From Mesotaenium endlicherianum (lineage: Eukaryota; Streptophyta; Zygnematophyceae; Zygnematales; Mesotaeniaceae): a DNA stretch of 35,896 nucleotides. This document shows positions 1 to 10,747 of the stretch, one piece after another. The DNA lies in NCBI GenBank assembly GCA_009602735.1, contig WELA01008001.1, positions 186,608 to 222,503 on the forward strand, in the 5' to 3' direction. The stretch's first letter is position 1. Every line of letters begins with the position of its first letter. Both the position numbers and the translations under genes were made by a program. The notes beneath the pieces are model-generated. The model saw only the letters and a list, made by a program, of their open reading frames with translations, did no database searches and was not told the DNA's origin.

Positions 1-424
1 CCACCTCAACCCCAACCCCACCCCAACCGCACCCCTCCTCCCCACCCCATCTTTCCCCACAGCCTCACCTCCAAACCCCAACCTCAAACCCCCAACCCCT
101 AAGCCCCAACCCCTGGCCCAAGCCCAGCCCATCCAACCTAGGCTTAAGCCCGAGTTCAGGCACGCAGGCATAAGCAAATGTGAGTCGGAGCTGCAAAACC
201 CCCCCCTCCCCGCTCGCAAGCGCGCTCGCTCGCTCGCTCGCTCACCCGTGAACGGCCCCCAGGGCGCAAGACAGAGAGAGAGAAAAAGAGAGGGAGTCAG
301 AGCTGCAACCCCCGCCCGCGCCCAATCCCTCGCTCCCTCTCTCCCTCCCTTGCTTACTCCCTCCCTCGCTCGTGCCACGCCCGCTTGCTTCCTCCCCCGC
401 TCGCTCGCTCCCTCCCTCGCTCAC
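1..424. repeat. Intron of the flippase gene: C-rich low complexity and GCTC/CCCT simple repeats
   Basis: Positions 1-140 are runs of CCCCAACCCC-like sequence, so the minus (transcribed) strand is G-run rich. Positions 221-244 are a GCTC tetranucleotide repeat, and 318-420 are CCCT/GCTC mixtures. There are partial internal duplications: 182-200 resembles 294-312, and 233-260 resembles the exon end and donor at 413-440. I see no flippase exon here that I can support. Confidence 0.7.
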
Positions 425-3400
425 CTGTGTATGGCCCCCAGAGCGGAGACGACGCAGGAGTGCACGGAGCGCTCCAGCAGGCAGTAGCCATAGCCCGCCG
501 CCGCCGTCACCAGCGCCTGCTCGTCGGGGGACTCGCCCTGGTACTCCACCCACCCCTCCTCGTCCGCGCTGGCGGCGTGCATGGACAGCTCGCCGAGCGC
601 GGAGCGGCTCAGCTTGGTGGGGACCACGGTGTTGCAAGCCGCGAGCACCAGCAGGAAGTGGTGCAGGGCGTCGCGCTCCGCGGCGCTGCCAGGTGCCTGC
701 AGCGCGCGCACCAGCGCCGCGTCCACGTGCGCACCCGCCTTGGGCCGCCACTTGGAAAGCAGTGCTGCTGCTGCTGTTGCCCCCCCCCCGGGTCCCCCCC
801 GCCCCACCCAGCCCCGCCTCGTCCGGCACCCCCCCAAACAGCCCACACATAGTACCGTGGGTCAGCTCTCCACAATACAGACACAGACACAGACACACAC
901 ACACACACACACACATGCTGTCCCCACCACACTCCCTGCTCCCTCTTCCCTCTTCAGCAGCCCTCCTGTGCATTTTGGCCACCCGCACCCGCGTGAATGA
1001 GTGGGAGAAGAGAGACTCCACTTGGGGTCACGCGCTGTCAACAGGTGGCGGCTCGGCCAGCACACGAGGTAGAGTGTCGGAGCGCCTCGCTTGAAAAGGG
1101 ACAGCCCGCTGAGCGGCAACAGTTGCCTCCTTGCAGCAGCAGCAGCAGCACTTACCATTCGCTCGTATGCCTCCAGAGAGAGGGAGAAGGGCAGGGAGGC
1201 GAGGAGGAGGAACGGAGAGCGGCAGAGCAGCAGAGCAGGAAAGAGGGGTCGGAGCCTCTCCGGAGCACTCACCGTCCGGCGCAGATGGGGCGCCGCCCCC
1301 CCCGCCGCCGCCGCCGGGCGCCGCCTNCGAGGTCCTCGTTGATGTTGAGCGCTCGGCACTGCAGCGGCTGCTGCGACGGCGCGTGGAACATGTGGCGGTC
1401 GCGGATCATGAAGTACGACTGGCCCAGGCGCACGAGCTCCATGGAGATGTAGAGCGAGATGGGCACCATTATCTGGAACACGATGAGGCAGCTGAACCAG
1501 TTGAGCGCGGCCTCGCCCGCCGCCCGGTGGAAGTCGTGGGCGGCGCCGTAGTACGGCAGCGCGCGCACGTCGTGCCGCCCGACCCACAGGCCCATGCCGA
1601 GCGCACCCACGGTGCAGAGCACGGCCAGGATGGCCGCGAGAACGACAATCTCGCGGTTCATGAGGCGCTCCAGGCGCGAGCGCTTGGACTGCGCGCCGCT
1701 CGAGTTCAGCATGGCCTTCGTGTCGGGGCCCGCATACACGCAGCACCCCACCACCCACGCCGTGTTGCGCAGCTCCGCGCCCCGCAGGATCAGGCTCCCC
1801 GTGCCAAGCGGCAGCCGGGCGCCGCCGCCGGCACCCGTGCCAGGTGGCAGCCGGGCGGCGGCGGCGGCGCCAGGTGGCGGCACGGGGAGCTCCATGTATC
1901 CGGAGAAGCCGTAGATGTTGCGGTTGGGGACCTCGCACACGATCTTGCCGCCCGCCACGACGCCGCCGGGGCCGTCGTCGCCGCCGATCGGGGGCTCCGG
2001 GTGCAGCAGCCAGCTGGCGGCCTCAGGGACCGCGTGGCGCGTCTTGAGATTCGTCTCGCCGTCCAGGTTCATCGTCTCAATGTAGGCCCGCCCAGAGGCG
2101 TCACTTGTCGCCAGCAGCACCATGTCGCAGGGCACCGTGTCGTTGCTGTGAAGCTTCACCAGCTCCCCCACCCTGATCTCCGCCCAATGCTTCGGCCCGT
2201 ACCGCCCCTGGGCCCCCTGCGCCCGCGCCTGCTCTCCTCCCCCCGGCGCCGGCAGGAGCACGAGGCTCTCGCGGGCGTTCTCGACGTTGTCGGCCCTGTG
2301 GCGCGCCCAGTCCTCGTACCCATCCTTGAGCGCCGTCACGATGAGCACCACGAGCAGAGGGAAGAGCGAGGCGGTGCGCCCAAACACCGCCAGCACAGGC
2401 ACCTGGTTGAGGATGACAATCCCGAGGAAGTAAATGTACGCGACGCGGTGGAACTGCTCGAACAGGTTGCGCGGGACGAACGTCAGCAGCGTGTACTTGC
2501 TCGTGCGCACGCGGTTGCCCGCGATCCGGAGCCCCTTCTGCCCCTGCGCCTGCGCCTCCTCTGCAGTCCTCTGCGGGTCGTTCATGTACACCGTCCGCTG
2601 CTGCTGCCCCCCCGCCACCTCGCCCCCCCCGCCCCCNTGCAGCTGCTGGTTGCCGTAGTCGGTGCCAAAAATGGAGCAGGCGTGGAACTCCATGCGGTTC
2701 TCCGTGAGCGTGCCCGTCTTGTCGGAGAACACGTAGCGCACCTGGCCGAGGTCCTCGTTGATGTTGAGCGCTCGGCACTGCAGCGGCTGCTGCGACGGCG
2801 CGTGGAACATGTGGCGGTCGCGGATCATGAAGTACGACTGGCCCAGGCGCACGAGCTCCATGGAGATGTAGAGCGAGATGGGCACCATTATCTGGAACAC
2901 GATGAGGCAGCTGAACCAGTTGAGCGCGGCCTCGCCCGCCGCCCGGTGGAAGTCGTGGGCGGCGCCGTAGTACGGCAGCGCGCGCACGTCGTGCCGCCCG
3001 ACCCACAGGCCCATGCCGAGCGCACCCACGGTGCAGAGCACGGCCAGGATGGCCGCGAGAACGACAATCTCGCGGTTCATGAGGCGCTCCAGGCGCGAGC
3101 GCTTGGACTGCGCGCCGCTCGAGTTCAGCATGGCCTTCGTGTCGGGGCCCGCATACACGCAGCACCCCACCACCCACGCCGTGTTGCGCAGCTCCGCGCC
3201 CCGCAGGATCAGGCTCCCCGTGCCAAGCGGCAGCCGGGCGCCGCCGCCGGCACCCGTGCCAGGTGGCAGCCGGGCGGCGGCGGCGGCGCCAGGTGGCGGC
3301 ACGGGGAGCTCCATGTATCCGGAGAAGCCGTAGATGTTGCGGTTGGGGACCTCGCACACGATCTTGCCGCCCGCCACGACGCCGCCGGGGCCGTCGTCGC

Positions 3401-4425
3401 CGCCGATCGGGGGCTCCGGGTGCAGCAGCCAGCTGGCGGCCTCAGGGACCGCGTGGCGCGTCTTGAGATTCGTCTCGCCGTCCAGGTTCATCGTCTCAAT
3501 GTAGGCCCGCCCAGAGGCGTCACTTGTCGCCAGCAGCACCATGTCGCAGGGCACCGTGTCGTTGCTGTGAAGCTTCACCAGCTCCCCCACCCTGATCTCC
3601 GCCCAATGCTTCGGCCCGTACCGCCCCTGGGCCCCCTGCGCCCGCGCCTGCTCTCCTCCCCCCGGCGCCGGCAGGAGCACGAGGCTCTCGCGGGCGTTCT
3701 CGACGTTGTCGGCCCTGTGGCGCGCCCAGTCCTCGTACCCATCCTTGAGCGCCGTCACGATGAGCACCACGAGCAGAGGGAAGAGCGAGGCGGTGCGCCC
3801 AAACACCGCCAGCACAGGCACCTGGTTGAGGATGACAATCCCGAGGAAGTAAATGTACGCGACGCGGTGGAACTGCTCGAACAGGTTGCGCGGGACGAAC
3901 GTCAGCAGCGTGTACTTGCTCGTGCGCACGCGGTTGCCCGCGATCCGGAGCCCCTTCTGCCCCTGCGCCTGCGCCTCCTCTGCAGTCCTCTGCGGGTCGT
4001 TCATGTACACCGTCCGCTGCTGCTGCCCCCCCGCCACCTCGCCCCCCCCGCCCCCCCCCTNCAGCCCTGTTCGCATCCCCCTCCCGCGGGGCTGCAGCAG
4101 CAGCGGGAGGAGCTGGCGGAGAATTGGTTGGGGCGTCAAAACCACCTGGTGTGAACTGGCGCCGCTGCTGCTGCTCCTGCTGCTGCTGCTGCTGCAACAG
4201 CAGGACGTCTGCGGGGGGCAGAGGGCCGGGGGGAACTGCCTGCTGGTCTCTCCCCGAGACTCGAGGCTCTGATGCGGGTTGAGAGTCTATGTGGCTGTCG
4301 TATGCAACATTTCCGTCAGAGCTGGCAGCAGCGTGGCTGCCATTCCCAGTCGCGTGGGGGATCTGATCATACAGCAGAGGAACTTCGGCTGGGGCCTGCG
4401 GCTGGGCCCCGTTCCCAATATGCAT
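425..4425 (-). CDS. ALA1: P4-type ATPase (ALA1-like phospholipid flippase), N-terminal part, partial and gap-broken
   Basis: This is a P4 ATPase that would move phospholipids from the outer to the inner leaflet of a membrane. The order of motifs follows plant ALA1. The first ATG is at 4425. About 120 residues rich in Pro, Ala and Gln follow, with a poly-Gln run at 4157-4203. Then come a VYMNDP-type entry, the NLFEQFHRVAYIYF first membrane segment, the actuator-domain motif LDGETNLKTR, the PISLYISMELVRLGQ membrane segment, and the phosphorylation motif DKTGTLT (D at 2721-2723). After DKTGT the frame enters Gly-rich low complexity and ends at a GGTGAGTG donor near 1273. A later exon, 425-750, carries WRPK, LAACNTVVP and GESPDEQALV and ends at a GTGAG donor. 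The C-terminal half lies outside the window. The frame between the parts cannot be fixed because of the Ns, and 1328-2636 duplicates 2747-4055. Assignment to P4/ALA1 is secure; the exon model is not. Confidence 0.88.
751..1272. repeat. Flippase intron with (CA)n and (CAG)n microsatellites and a possible 15-nt microexon
   Basis: An (AC)n tract runs at 878-915, and a CAG repeat at 1132-1150. On the minus strand 1156-1170 is preceded by a long pyrimidine tract ending in AG and followed by GTAAGTG, a strong donor, so it could be a 15-nt microexon between the two certain exons. This is a low-confidence idea; the rest is non-coding. Confidence 0.5.
1328..2636. repeat. 1309-bp block repeated at 2747-4055; probable assembly duplicate
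   Basis: The block between the Ns at 1327 and 2637 matches 2747-4055 at a constant offset of 1419 bases, and I saw no difference at the places I compared. It starts in the middle of an ALA1 codon run and ends in a C homopolymer. It would make the flippase repeat its first 430 or so residues after the phosphorylation site, which no P4 ATPase does. The Ns at 1327, 2637 and 4061 sit in or next to G/C-rich simple sequence where assemblies break. I read this as a redundant contig (other haplotype or unmerged copy) placed in tandem. Confidence 0.9.
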
Positions 4426-5571
4426 CGCAGGCCGTCCTCAACGATCAGGCGCGCCTATTGCATTGCAGATTTTCTGGAGCCTGCGAGACGAGAATCCTGC
4501 AGCAGTCGTCGGTCAGCTAGGTGAATGCTGACGGACTAAAATCTCCTAGGTAAATCAAAAATCGGGAGAGGGTTCCGCTTTGACAGGGAAATATGAGAGC
4601 AAATCTCTTTGCGGAAGCTAGCCGTGATCTGGCAGATTCTCGCACGCTTGCTGAGCAAGATATAAGATTGTAACCTGGTTACAGCTGCCAATGATTGGCC
4701 TAGCAATCTATTAGTCGTGCAGTACATGTGAGGATACTCACAGACAGCGTAATAAAGATGCGAATTCGTAACGCTCAGGCAACTTCGGGCCCCAGCGTCA
4801 TCATCTATGTATCCTCTCGATCAGCATGTAGGTTGTGTAACATTGTCTTCGGTTGTCTTCTACAGTCTTGGGAAGCGCTGACAACAGCAACAGCAGAAGG
4901 GAGGTGCCGAGAGGTCAAGATAGTACAGAAGGGTGCAGAATGGCCTGACAAGCTCCCGCCCCATGGCGCCGGGTTGTCGTCGTTGTCAAATTTTTGATAG
5001 TATACTAGTGTATCCAGGTACATAATATTGCAAGAATGGGTATAAAGAACGTATACTCGTGTGAGGCCCAACAATATATCGTAAATAAGTTATAAGAACG
5101 CCCATACTTGTAACTTGCGGTCGCTATCGCCGGTCCGATTTCTATCGACTGCTATGGAGCACTATGGAGCACTAAATTGGATCGCGAGTGGTATGTCGGG
5201 ACTATTATTGTAAGCTCTGTCAAATCAAGCCCCACCATTGAAGCACCCTCGAGCACAGCGCATAGCCCCAGCATAGGCCCGCACAGCTTCATCTCGGATA
5301 TAACTAGGGCTGTCGTGCCCGGAGTTGCTCTCTCTTCCCCCTTCTTTCTTTCTACTCGTTGAGAAGCACATTGGCTTCTCGACGTCGTAAGGAACCCCAG
5401 TATCAGAAGCTTGCTCAGTCACTATGTTATATTCTCAGTAGTATCTGGATACTAGCACTACTCTTTGATAATGTGTGCGACAGTTGTACTCGTGATGGAA
5501 CTGTTGTAGTTCAGGGAGCTTTTGCTCTCTTCTACCTCTGTGGTGGTTGGTTTTCTTCTCGTACATTCCAC
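4426..5571. other. Intergenic region between divergent genes
   Basis: About 1.15 kb separates the flippase start (minus strand) from the peptidase start (plus strand), so both promoters and 5' leaders should lie here. Composition drops to AT-rich compared with the flippase exon. I could not identify a specific TATA box, operator or RNA gene. Short open frames are not supported by any recognisable motif. Confidence 0.5.
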
Positions 5572-8009
5572 ATGGCTTCCTTGTGTGGGAAACTGGTGAG
5601 CATTGATAGATTTGTGTGGACTTCTGACCAAGCTGGATTCACTTCAACAGAGGCTGTCTTTAATGGCTCCTTAAGTTCTTCATCCTCAACTCATCAAACA
5701 AGCGTAAGATCAGTTAATCGCCATTCACAATGGCGGTGTCAGAAATTGTCATCACCTCCTCAGAATCACAGACAGCCAAGTGCAGACATGGCCCAGTTAT
5801 TCAGGAGACATCCGTCAGCAGGTTCGCCTGCTGGCACTCTTCCTGGTTTATCACAGGTCCCATTCATGAATGGGATGCGCTGGTTAGCATGTAGCGACTT
5901 CGGTCAACTTTCGTGGTCAGGGCGACCTCACGGGACAGCATGCAGGTCCTCCCTAGATGGTACAAGCACGAGTGCTAGCGTAGAGGAACCAAAAATGCAC
6001 TTGCAATCAGGAGACGGTGGAGAAGGGGGGGCGCCGGTTGATGGTAGTGCAGGAGTAGGTGGAAGGGGGGGCACAGGAGATTATCCTCGTGATAATGTTG
6101 CAAAGAAGACTGGGGATACAGGTCCAGAAGGAGAGGAACAGTCGGACAAAATAAGCTGGTTACCTGATTGGATCAATTTATCATCCGACGATGCAAAGAC
6201 TGTTATAGCTGCCTTCACAATTTCTTTATTGTTCAGGACTTTCATAGCTGAACCCCGATACATTCCGTCTCTTTCAATGTTTCCAACATTTGAAGTTGGT
6301 GACCGCATCATTGCAGAAAAGGTGAGGTATTCTGCAGGATGGGCAATGTGCTTTCTCAGGCTTGCATGCGCTGTACTTTACTGTCAGTATGGCATTTCCT
6401 TCGTGGAGGGTTTCTTCTTTGTTTGGGTGGAGGTTCAAAGTATGTCTTCCGCAACTCATTTGTTCCATATTGCACAAACTCCTGTGCAGATTTCCTACTA
6501 TTTCAGGAACCCAGAGGTTAACGACATAGTAATATTCAGGGCCCCGAAGGTCCTTCAGGTGAGACTCGTCGATATTACATCATCATTGCTGCATGAGACA
6601 TTGTCATAGCTTGTGATACACTCTACACATTGGGTACTTGAAACTTGAATGTCATGGGCAGGCATTGCCTGTTACTATTCTCAAAATACATCTCAAGGGT
6701 TACTGCAGTAGCTTCTCTACGGACGCTTGGCAGCTGTACTGAAGCGTGGTTATGTGACGGGTTGGGGTTTCAGGACAAGGGGTATGGTGCTAATGAAGTT
6801 TTCATAAAGAGAATTGTTGCAGTTGCTGGCGATCTTGTGGAGGTTAGTCATTCCATGTACCTTGTATATACCTTCTGAAGACGCTTGTCATGCATTTCAG
6901 TTGGAGATTTTCAACAGCTGATATTTTTTTAAAGATGTTGTGTTGCTTGGTAGGGGACCAGCCTTCAAGTGTTTGGTGTGAAAGTCCCCTTCAGTAGCAG
7001 CATTTATATTCTTTGTCATGGTTGTAGAGCCTAGAGTTGTTGCTTAGTCAAATTAGATCTGTGTAGCATGCCTGTTATGACACAGTAAGGATGTCTTGTT
7101 TTGGTGGCATATGTACAGGTACATGAGGGAAGGCTTGTGGTGAATGGACTTGAAAAGAACGAGGAATTTATTGCGGAGCCTCCTGCTTACGACATGCAGG
7201 CGCAGGTATGATCGAAAGGCCATGGCTATGTTCCCTGTTTCTGTTGGTGCTGGGGCAGTTCGTGCAGGTGGATGCATGTTGGGTTTTCGATCCTCTATCT
7301 CAATTTTACATGAAGATTGTTAACAGTCAACATTGTGCCGTGCAGTACATTCCTCCTGGCTACGTATTCGTCATGGGCGACAATCGGAACAATAGCTTTG
7401 ACTCTCATATTTGGTGAGTTCCGATCTTAAGCGAGGGGTTTGCTCTTCTTCATGCACCGTTCTGACCATGATGGTGGTACTATCCTGGGGTGGGGATTAC
7501 GCTGATGTGGGAAGTAGCTGAGTGTGATGCATATTGTGCACATGAGATGCGGCTCACACACATGAGGAGCTGTTACACATGCCCGATAGCAGTTCACGCA
7601 GTTGAGATGTAGTGAACACTATTGAGGTGCAGTCCACAGACATATGAGGTTCAGATAGTGCACATGGTATGCCTGTCGTAGCATGCCGCAAGTCTGCTCT
7701 TTGTTTGGCTTAATGTGATGTAGCTTATGCTCATGATAACTACTCACTGAGAATGCGCCATTCATACTTAGAGGTGCAATTTACTCAGAAAGAAGATGAC
7801 ATGCAGTTTACGAACATGTGATGCCGTTAGTGACATGCCGCATGTTCTCTCTATTTGTGTTTGGCAGGGGCCCTCTGGCGGTGAAGAACATTCTTGGGCG
7901 CTCTGTGTTCTGTTATTGGCCGCCCACCAGGCTGGGCAGCACCACTCTGGACAACGCCTACATGCAGCAGGAGTTTGAATCCCAATCTAGAACTGCACCT
8001 AAGCTCTAG
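5572..8009 (+). CDS. PLSP1: Thylakoidal processing peptidase (plastid type I signal peptidase), six exons
   Basis: A serine/lysine protease that removes thylakoid-transfer signals from lumen proteins and processes plastid envelope proteins. Exons are 5572-6321, 6490-6558, 6774-6842, 7119-7205, 7346-7413 and 7868-8009; all introns are GT-AG and the spliced frame gives 394 residues. The ATG at 5572 is the first in frame and opens a Met-Ala-Ser, Ser/Thr-rich stretch typical of a plastid transit peptide. A membrane segment lies at about residues 208-226. The catalytic Ser is in PSLSMFP (Ser235), the general-base Lys in [11 protein letters not shown] (Lys285), and box E is [15 protein letters not shown] (336-350). 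Exon joins restore the family alignment, for example the Trp codon split across exons 5 and 6. The stop TAG at 8007-8009 is followed by an AATAAA. The pre-catalytic N-terminal region is long and Gly-rich (about residues 148-170). The family is certain; the exact paralogue is inferred. Confidence 0.93.
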
Positions 8010-8186
8010 GTCTGCATCTAAGCTCTAGGTCCTGGAGTTGCCTTGTCAGGTGAAGATTGTCGGTGAGTGGCGGAAGGAATTGTTGCCTCCCAGTGTGCTC
8101 TGGGGAGGGGAGGCTTGAAAATTAGAAGAACCTAGACGGTTCTAGGTGAAGCTTTGTTGTCTTTTATATGTAAAAAGAAAACCGCT

Positions 8187-8192
8187 AATAAA
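8187..8192 (+). terminator. AATAAA polyadenylation signal of the peptidase gene
   Basis: AATAAA lies 178 bases after the stop codon, within AT-rich sequence. This is a plausible poly(A) signal, seen by motif and position only. Confidence 0.5.
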
Positions 8193-8999
8193 AAGTAGTA
8201 TGGAAAGTGACATCCTCTCTGGGCTCGATTTATGTCACAGAAGCTGTGCTGAAGGATTGATAGTCGGCTTGAAAAGTGGGAAGAAAGGTTGATAAAGCGC
8301 AAGTTGCCCCTAAAGCCCCCTTCTGTTTCTCGTGCCTCACATATCAAATGCTCAACGTGACGCAGGTCAAGGATCGACTATATAGTTTGGATTATGTTAT
8401 TGCTTGCATCTTTTGCTTTCTTCTTAGATTGAGCTTAACTTACACGTTTGGTCACACATACAGTGTAGAGGTTGTATGACAACTGGTGAGGAGAGCATGT
8501 CTTGTACACTGGAAGCACGGGAAGTGCAGAATAATGTCTGTAAAGCATATGCGTAGTTATATCAACAAAAACAGTTTGTGCACAGGTGACGTTCGTGTCA
8601 ACATGTATATAACTGTTTGCATCAAAAACAAAATGCCTTTGCAGCTCACTTGCAAGTGGTAGGTGGATTCTAGTTCTTCACTTTGGGCTACTAGTAATCC
8701 GCTGGGCACGTGTCGGCATTGTAAACATCCAACCGATAAGTTCACAGGAAGCTTAGAAGCCAAGCTGCTTGGAAAAGTAGATGCATTGTTTGACTGCCAC
8801 CCATAGGTGTACCAGCAAAGCAGAAGCTGTAAGAGATAGGGAAGGCAGCAGAGCAAGCAGTATAATTTCCGGCGTAGATGCAGCCCAGACGCAAAGCTGT
8901 GTCAGGAATGTAGTGTAGCAGATATACGATGCACAGGCACATGAAACTCAAAATGGCCTTTTGAGGACATTTAGGCGCATTTTTGTACTTCTCACCGCC
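8193..8999. other. Intergenic, no recognised feature
   Basis: AT-rich sequence downstream of the peptidase gene. Short open frames show no family motif or splice structure that I could support. Confidence 0.4.
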
Positions 9000-10480
9000 G
9001 TTTGCGGCGGATTTGTCGGAAAGGGCTGAATTTTGGAATTAAGGTACATATATTTGTTGTCCATCCACACCGAAAATTTTAGACTAATCAAAGAAGTACT
9101 CTGAGAGATATTCATTTTTTACTGTACTATGTATATTTGCTCATTTTGGTCGAAACACACTATTTGTCACGGATTTTGCATGTCATTGTGCAGGGCACCA
9201 TGGGTTCCAAATATGCCCAAATTGACTGAAACTTCATCCACCTACTCATGACCCTATACTTAAAAATTTGAAGGAAAAAAAAATGTATTTTGACAAATCC
9301 TGTTGCATCCACACACGTGCCAAGATTGCCAGGTGTCAAAGTTCGCACGCCTGAGAATGGTTGACCCACAACTTTTGGAGATTTGCAAGAAAATTTTAGT
9401 TTTTTGTTCTCATGGACAGACATTACCTACAGAAATGTGTGTTCCAATTTTCAGAGCCAGAAGACTTGTGTGTGAACAGATGTGCCACTTTTACTCATTG
9501 CCTGAGATCTGCAATAAGCAACCATTTTTGCATTACATCACAGATTTTGCATGTCATTGTGCAGGGCACCATGGGTTCCACATATGCTCAAACTGACTGA
9601 AACTTTATCCAACCACTCATGACCCTATCATAAATATTTTGGAGAATGAAAAATTGTAGTTTGACAAATCATGTACCATCCACACGCGTGCAAAGATGGC
9701 AAGGTGTCAGATTTCGCACGCTTGAAAGAGGCTGGTTCACAGTTTTTGGAGATCTGCAAGGAATGTTATTTTTTTGGTTTTAATGGAAAGGTATTACCTT
9801 AAGAAGTGTGTATTTCAAATTTCAGAGCCATGAGACTTGTGTGTGAGCAATTGTGCCACTTTTGGTCAGGCCCTAAAATCTGTCAATAACCGGCCATTTG
9901 TGCATTGTATCACAGATTTTACATGTCATTGTGCAGGGCACCTTGGCTTCCATATATGCCCAAATTGACTCAAACTTCATACACCCAGTCATGACCCTAT
10001 GATGAACATATATGACCAAAAGAATAGCACTTGAGACCAATCCTCTTCAAGTTACACACGTGCAAAGGATGCCACATGTCATATATCGCATGCCTTTAGC
10101 AGGCCAGCCCGCAAATGTCGGATATGTGTACGGAAGCAAGGTTTTTTCAAAGATTGAGATAGGTATAATTTTTATATACACCTGTTACAGTTATGAGCCA
10201 CATCTGAGCTCTTTTTACAAAGTTATGGCAATGCTAGTAATTCCAAAAATCAGGCGACGAGAGTAGATCGCTGTACTTATTGATTGACTTTGCATGCAAG
10301 AGTGCAGGCCACTGAGTGTTCTTATTAAGTCAAAATTGGATCAATCTTGGACCAGCTGCTCATGAGTACATATGAAAGTGAGTACCTATTCAAGAAGTAA
10401 CTTCTGGATGCACAAACATATTATACTAATTATCTGATTAGATGGCTTACAACGATAAGGCATTACATGATATTCTGGTG
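9000..10480. repeat. Diverged tandem repeat, period about 371 bp, four detectable units
   Basis: The word CATGTCATTGTGCAGGGCACC begins at 9179 and 9550, with a slightly changed copy at 9922 and a weaker one (CATGCAAGAGTGCAGG) at 10293. The spacings are 371, 372 and 371. Other parts of the unit also recur in step: CCATCCACAC.CGTGC.AAGAT (9307, 9678), TTTTGGAGAT.TGCAAG (9373, 9746) and GACTTGTGTGTGA.CA (9463, 9834). Units have diverged considerably but the period is kept. I see no coding function. Confidence 0.8.
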
Positions 10481-10747
10481 CATTTCTGGGTCATGACACC
10501 TATGTGTATGCTCTCAATGGGCATCTCAATTAATACTGGTGGGAAGAAACCTAAGAAGCAACCCTTAGCAAACGTTCTTCTTTTTTGCCCTGTTAAAGAA
10601 CTTAAGTTGAATTAAAATATGAAAAATCAATAAAATCCCCAAAAAAGGAGGATATCACAAATCTGCCTACCTACCTACCTACGTGGGTACATATTGGCCC
10701 CCACAACCATTTGGAAGGTCTTTTCTAATCTCATAGTTGTAGACACC

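Noticed and set aside
1..140. Telomere-like C-rich repeats at the window start
   Set aside because: The units are irregular (CCCCAACCCC, CCCCACCCC) and lie inside a gene; no regular TTTAGGG or TTTTAGGG array.
242..1021. Several long overlapping frames on both strands in the first kilobase
   Set aside because: GC-rich and simple-repeat sequence keeps frames open; only the minus-strand frame at 425-750 carries P4 ATPase motifs.
1131..4154. Plus-strand open frame of about 1000 codons
   Set aside because: It is the antisense of the GC-rich flippase exon; the minus strand has all P4 ATPase motifs.
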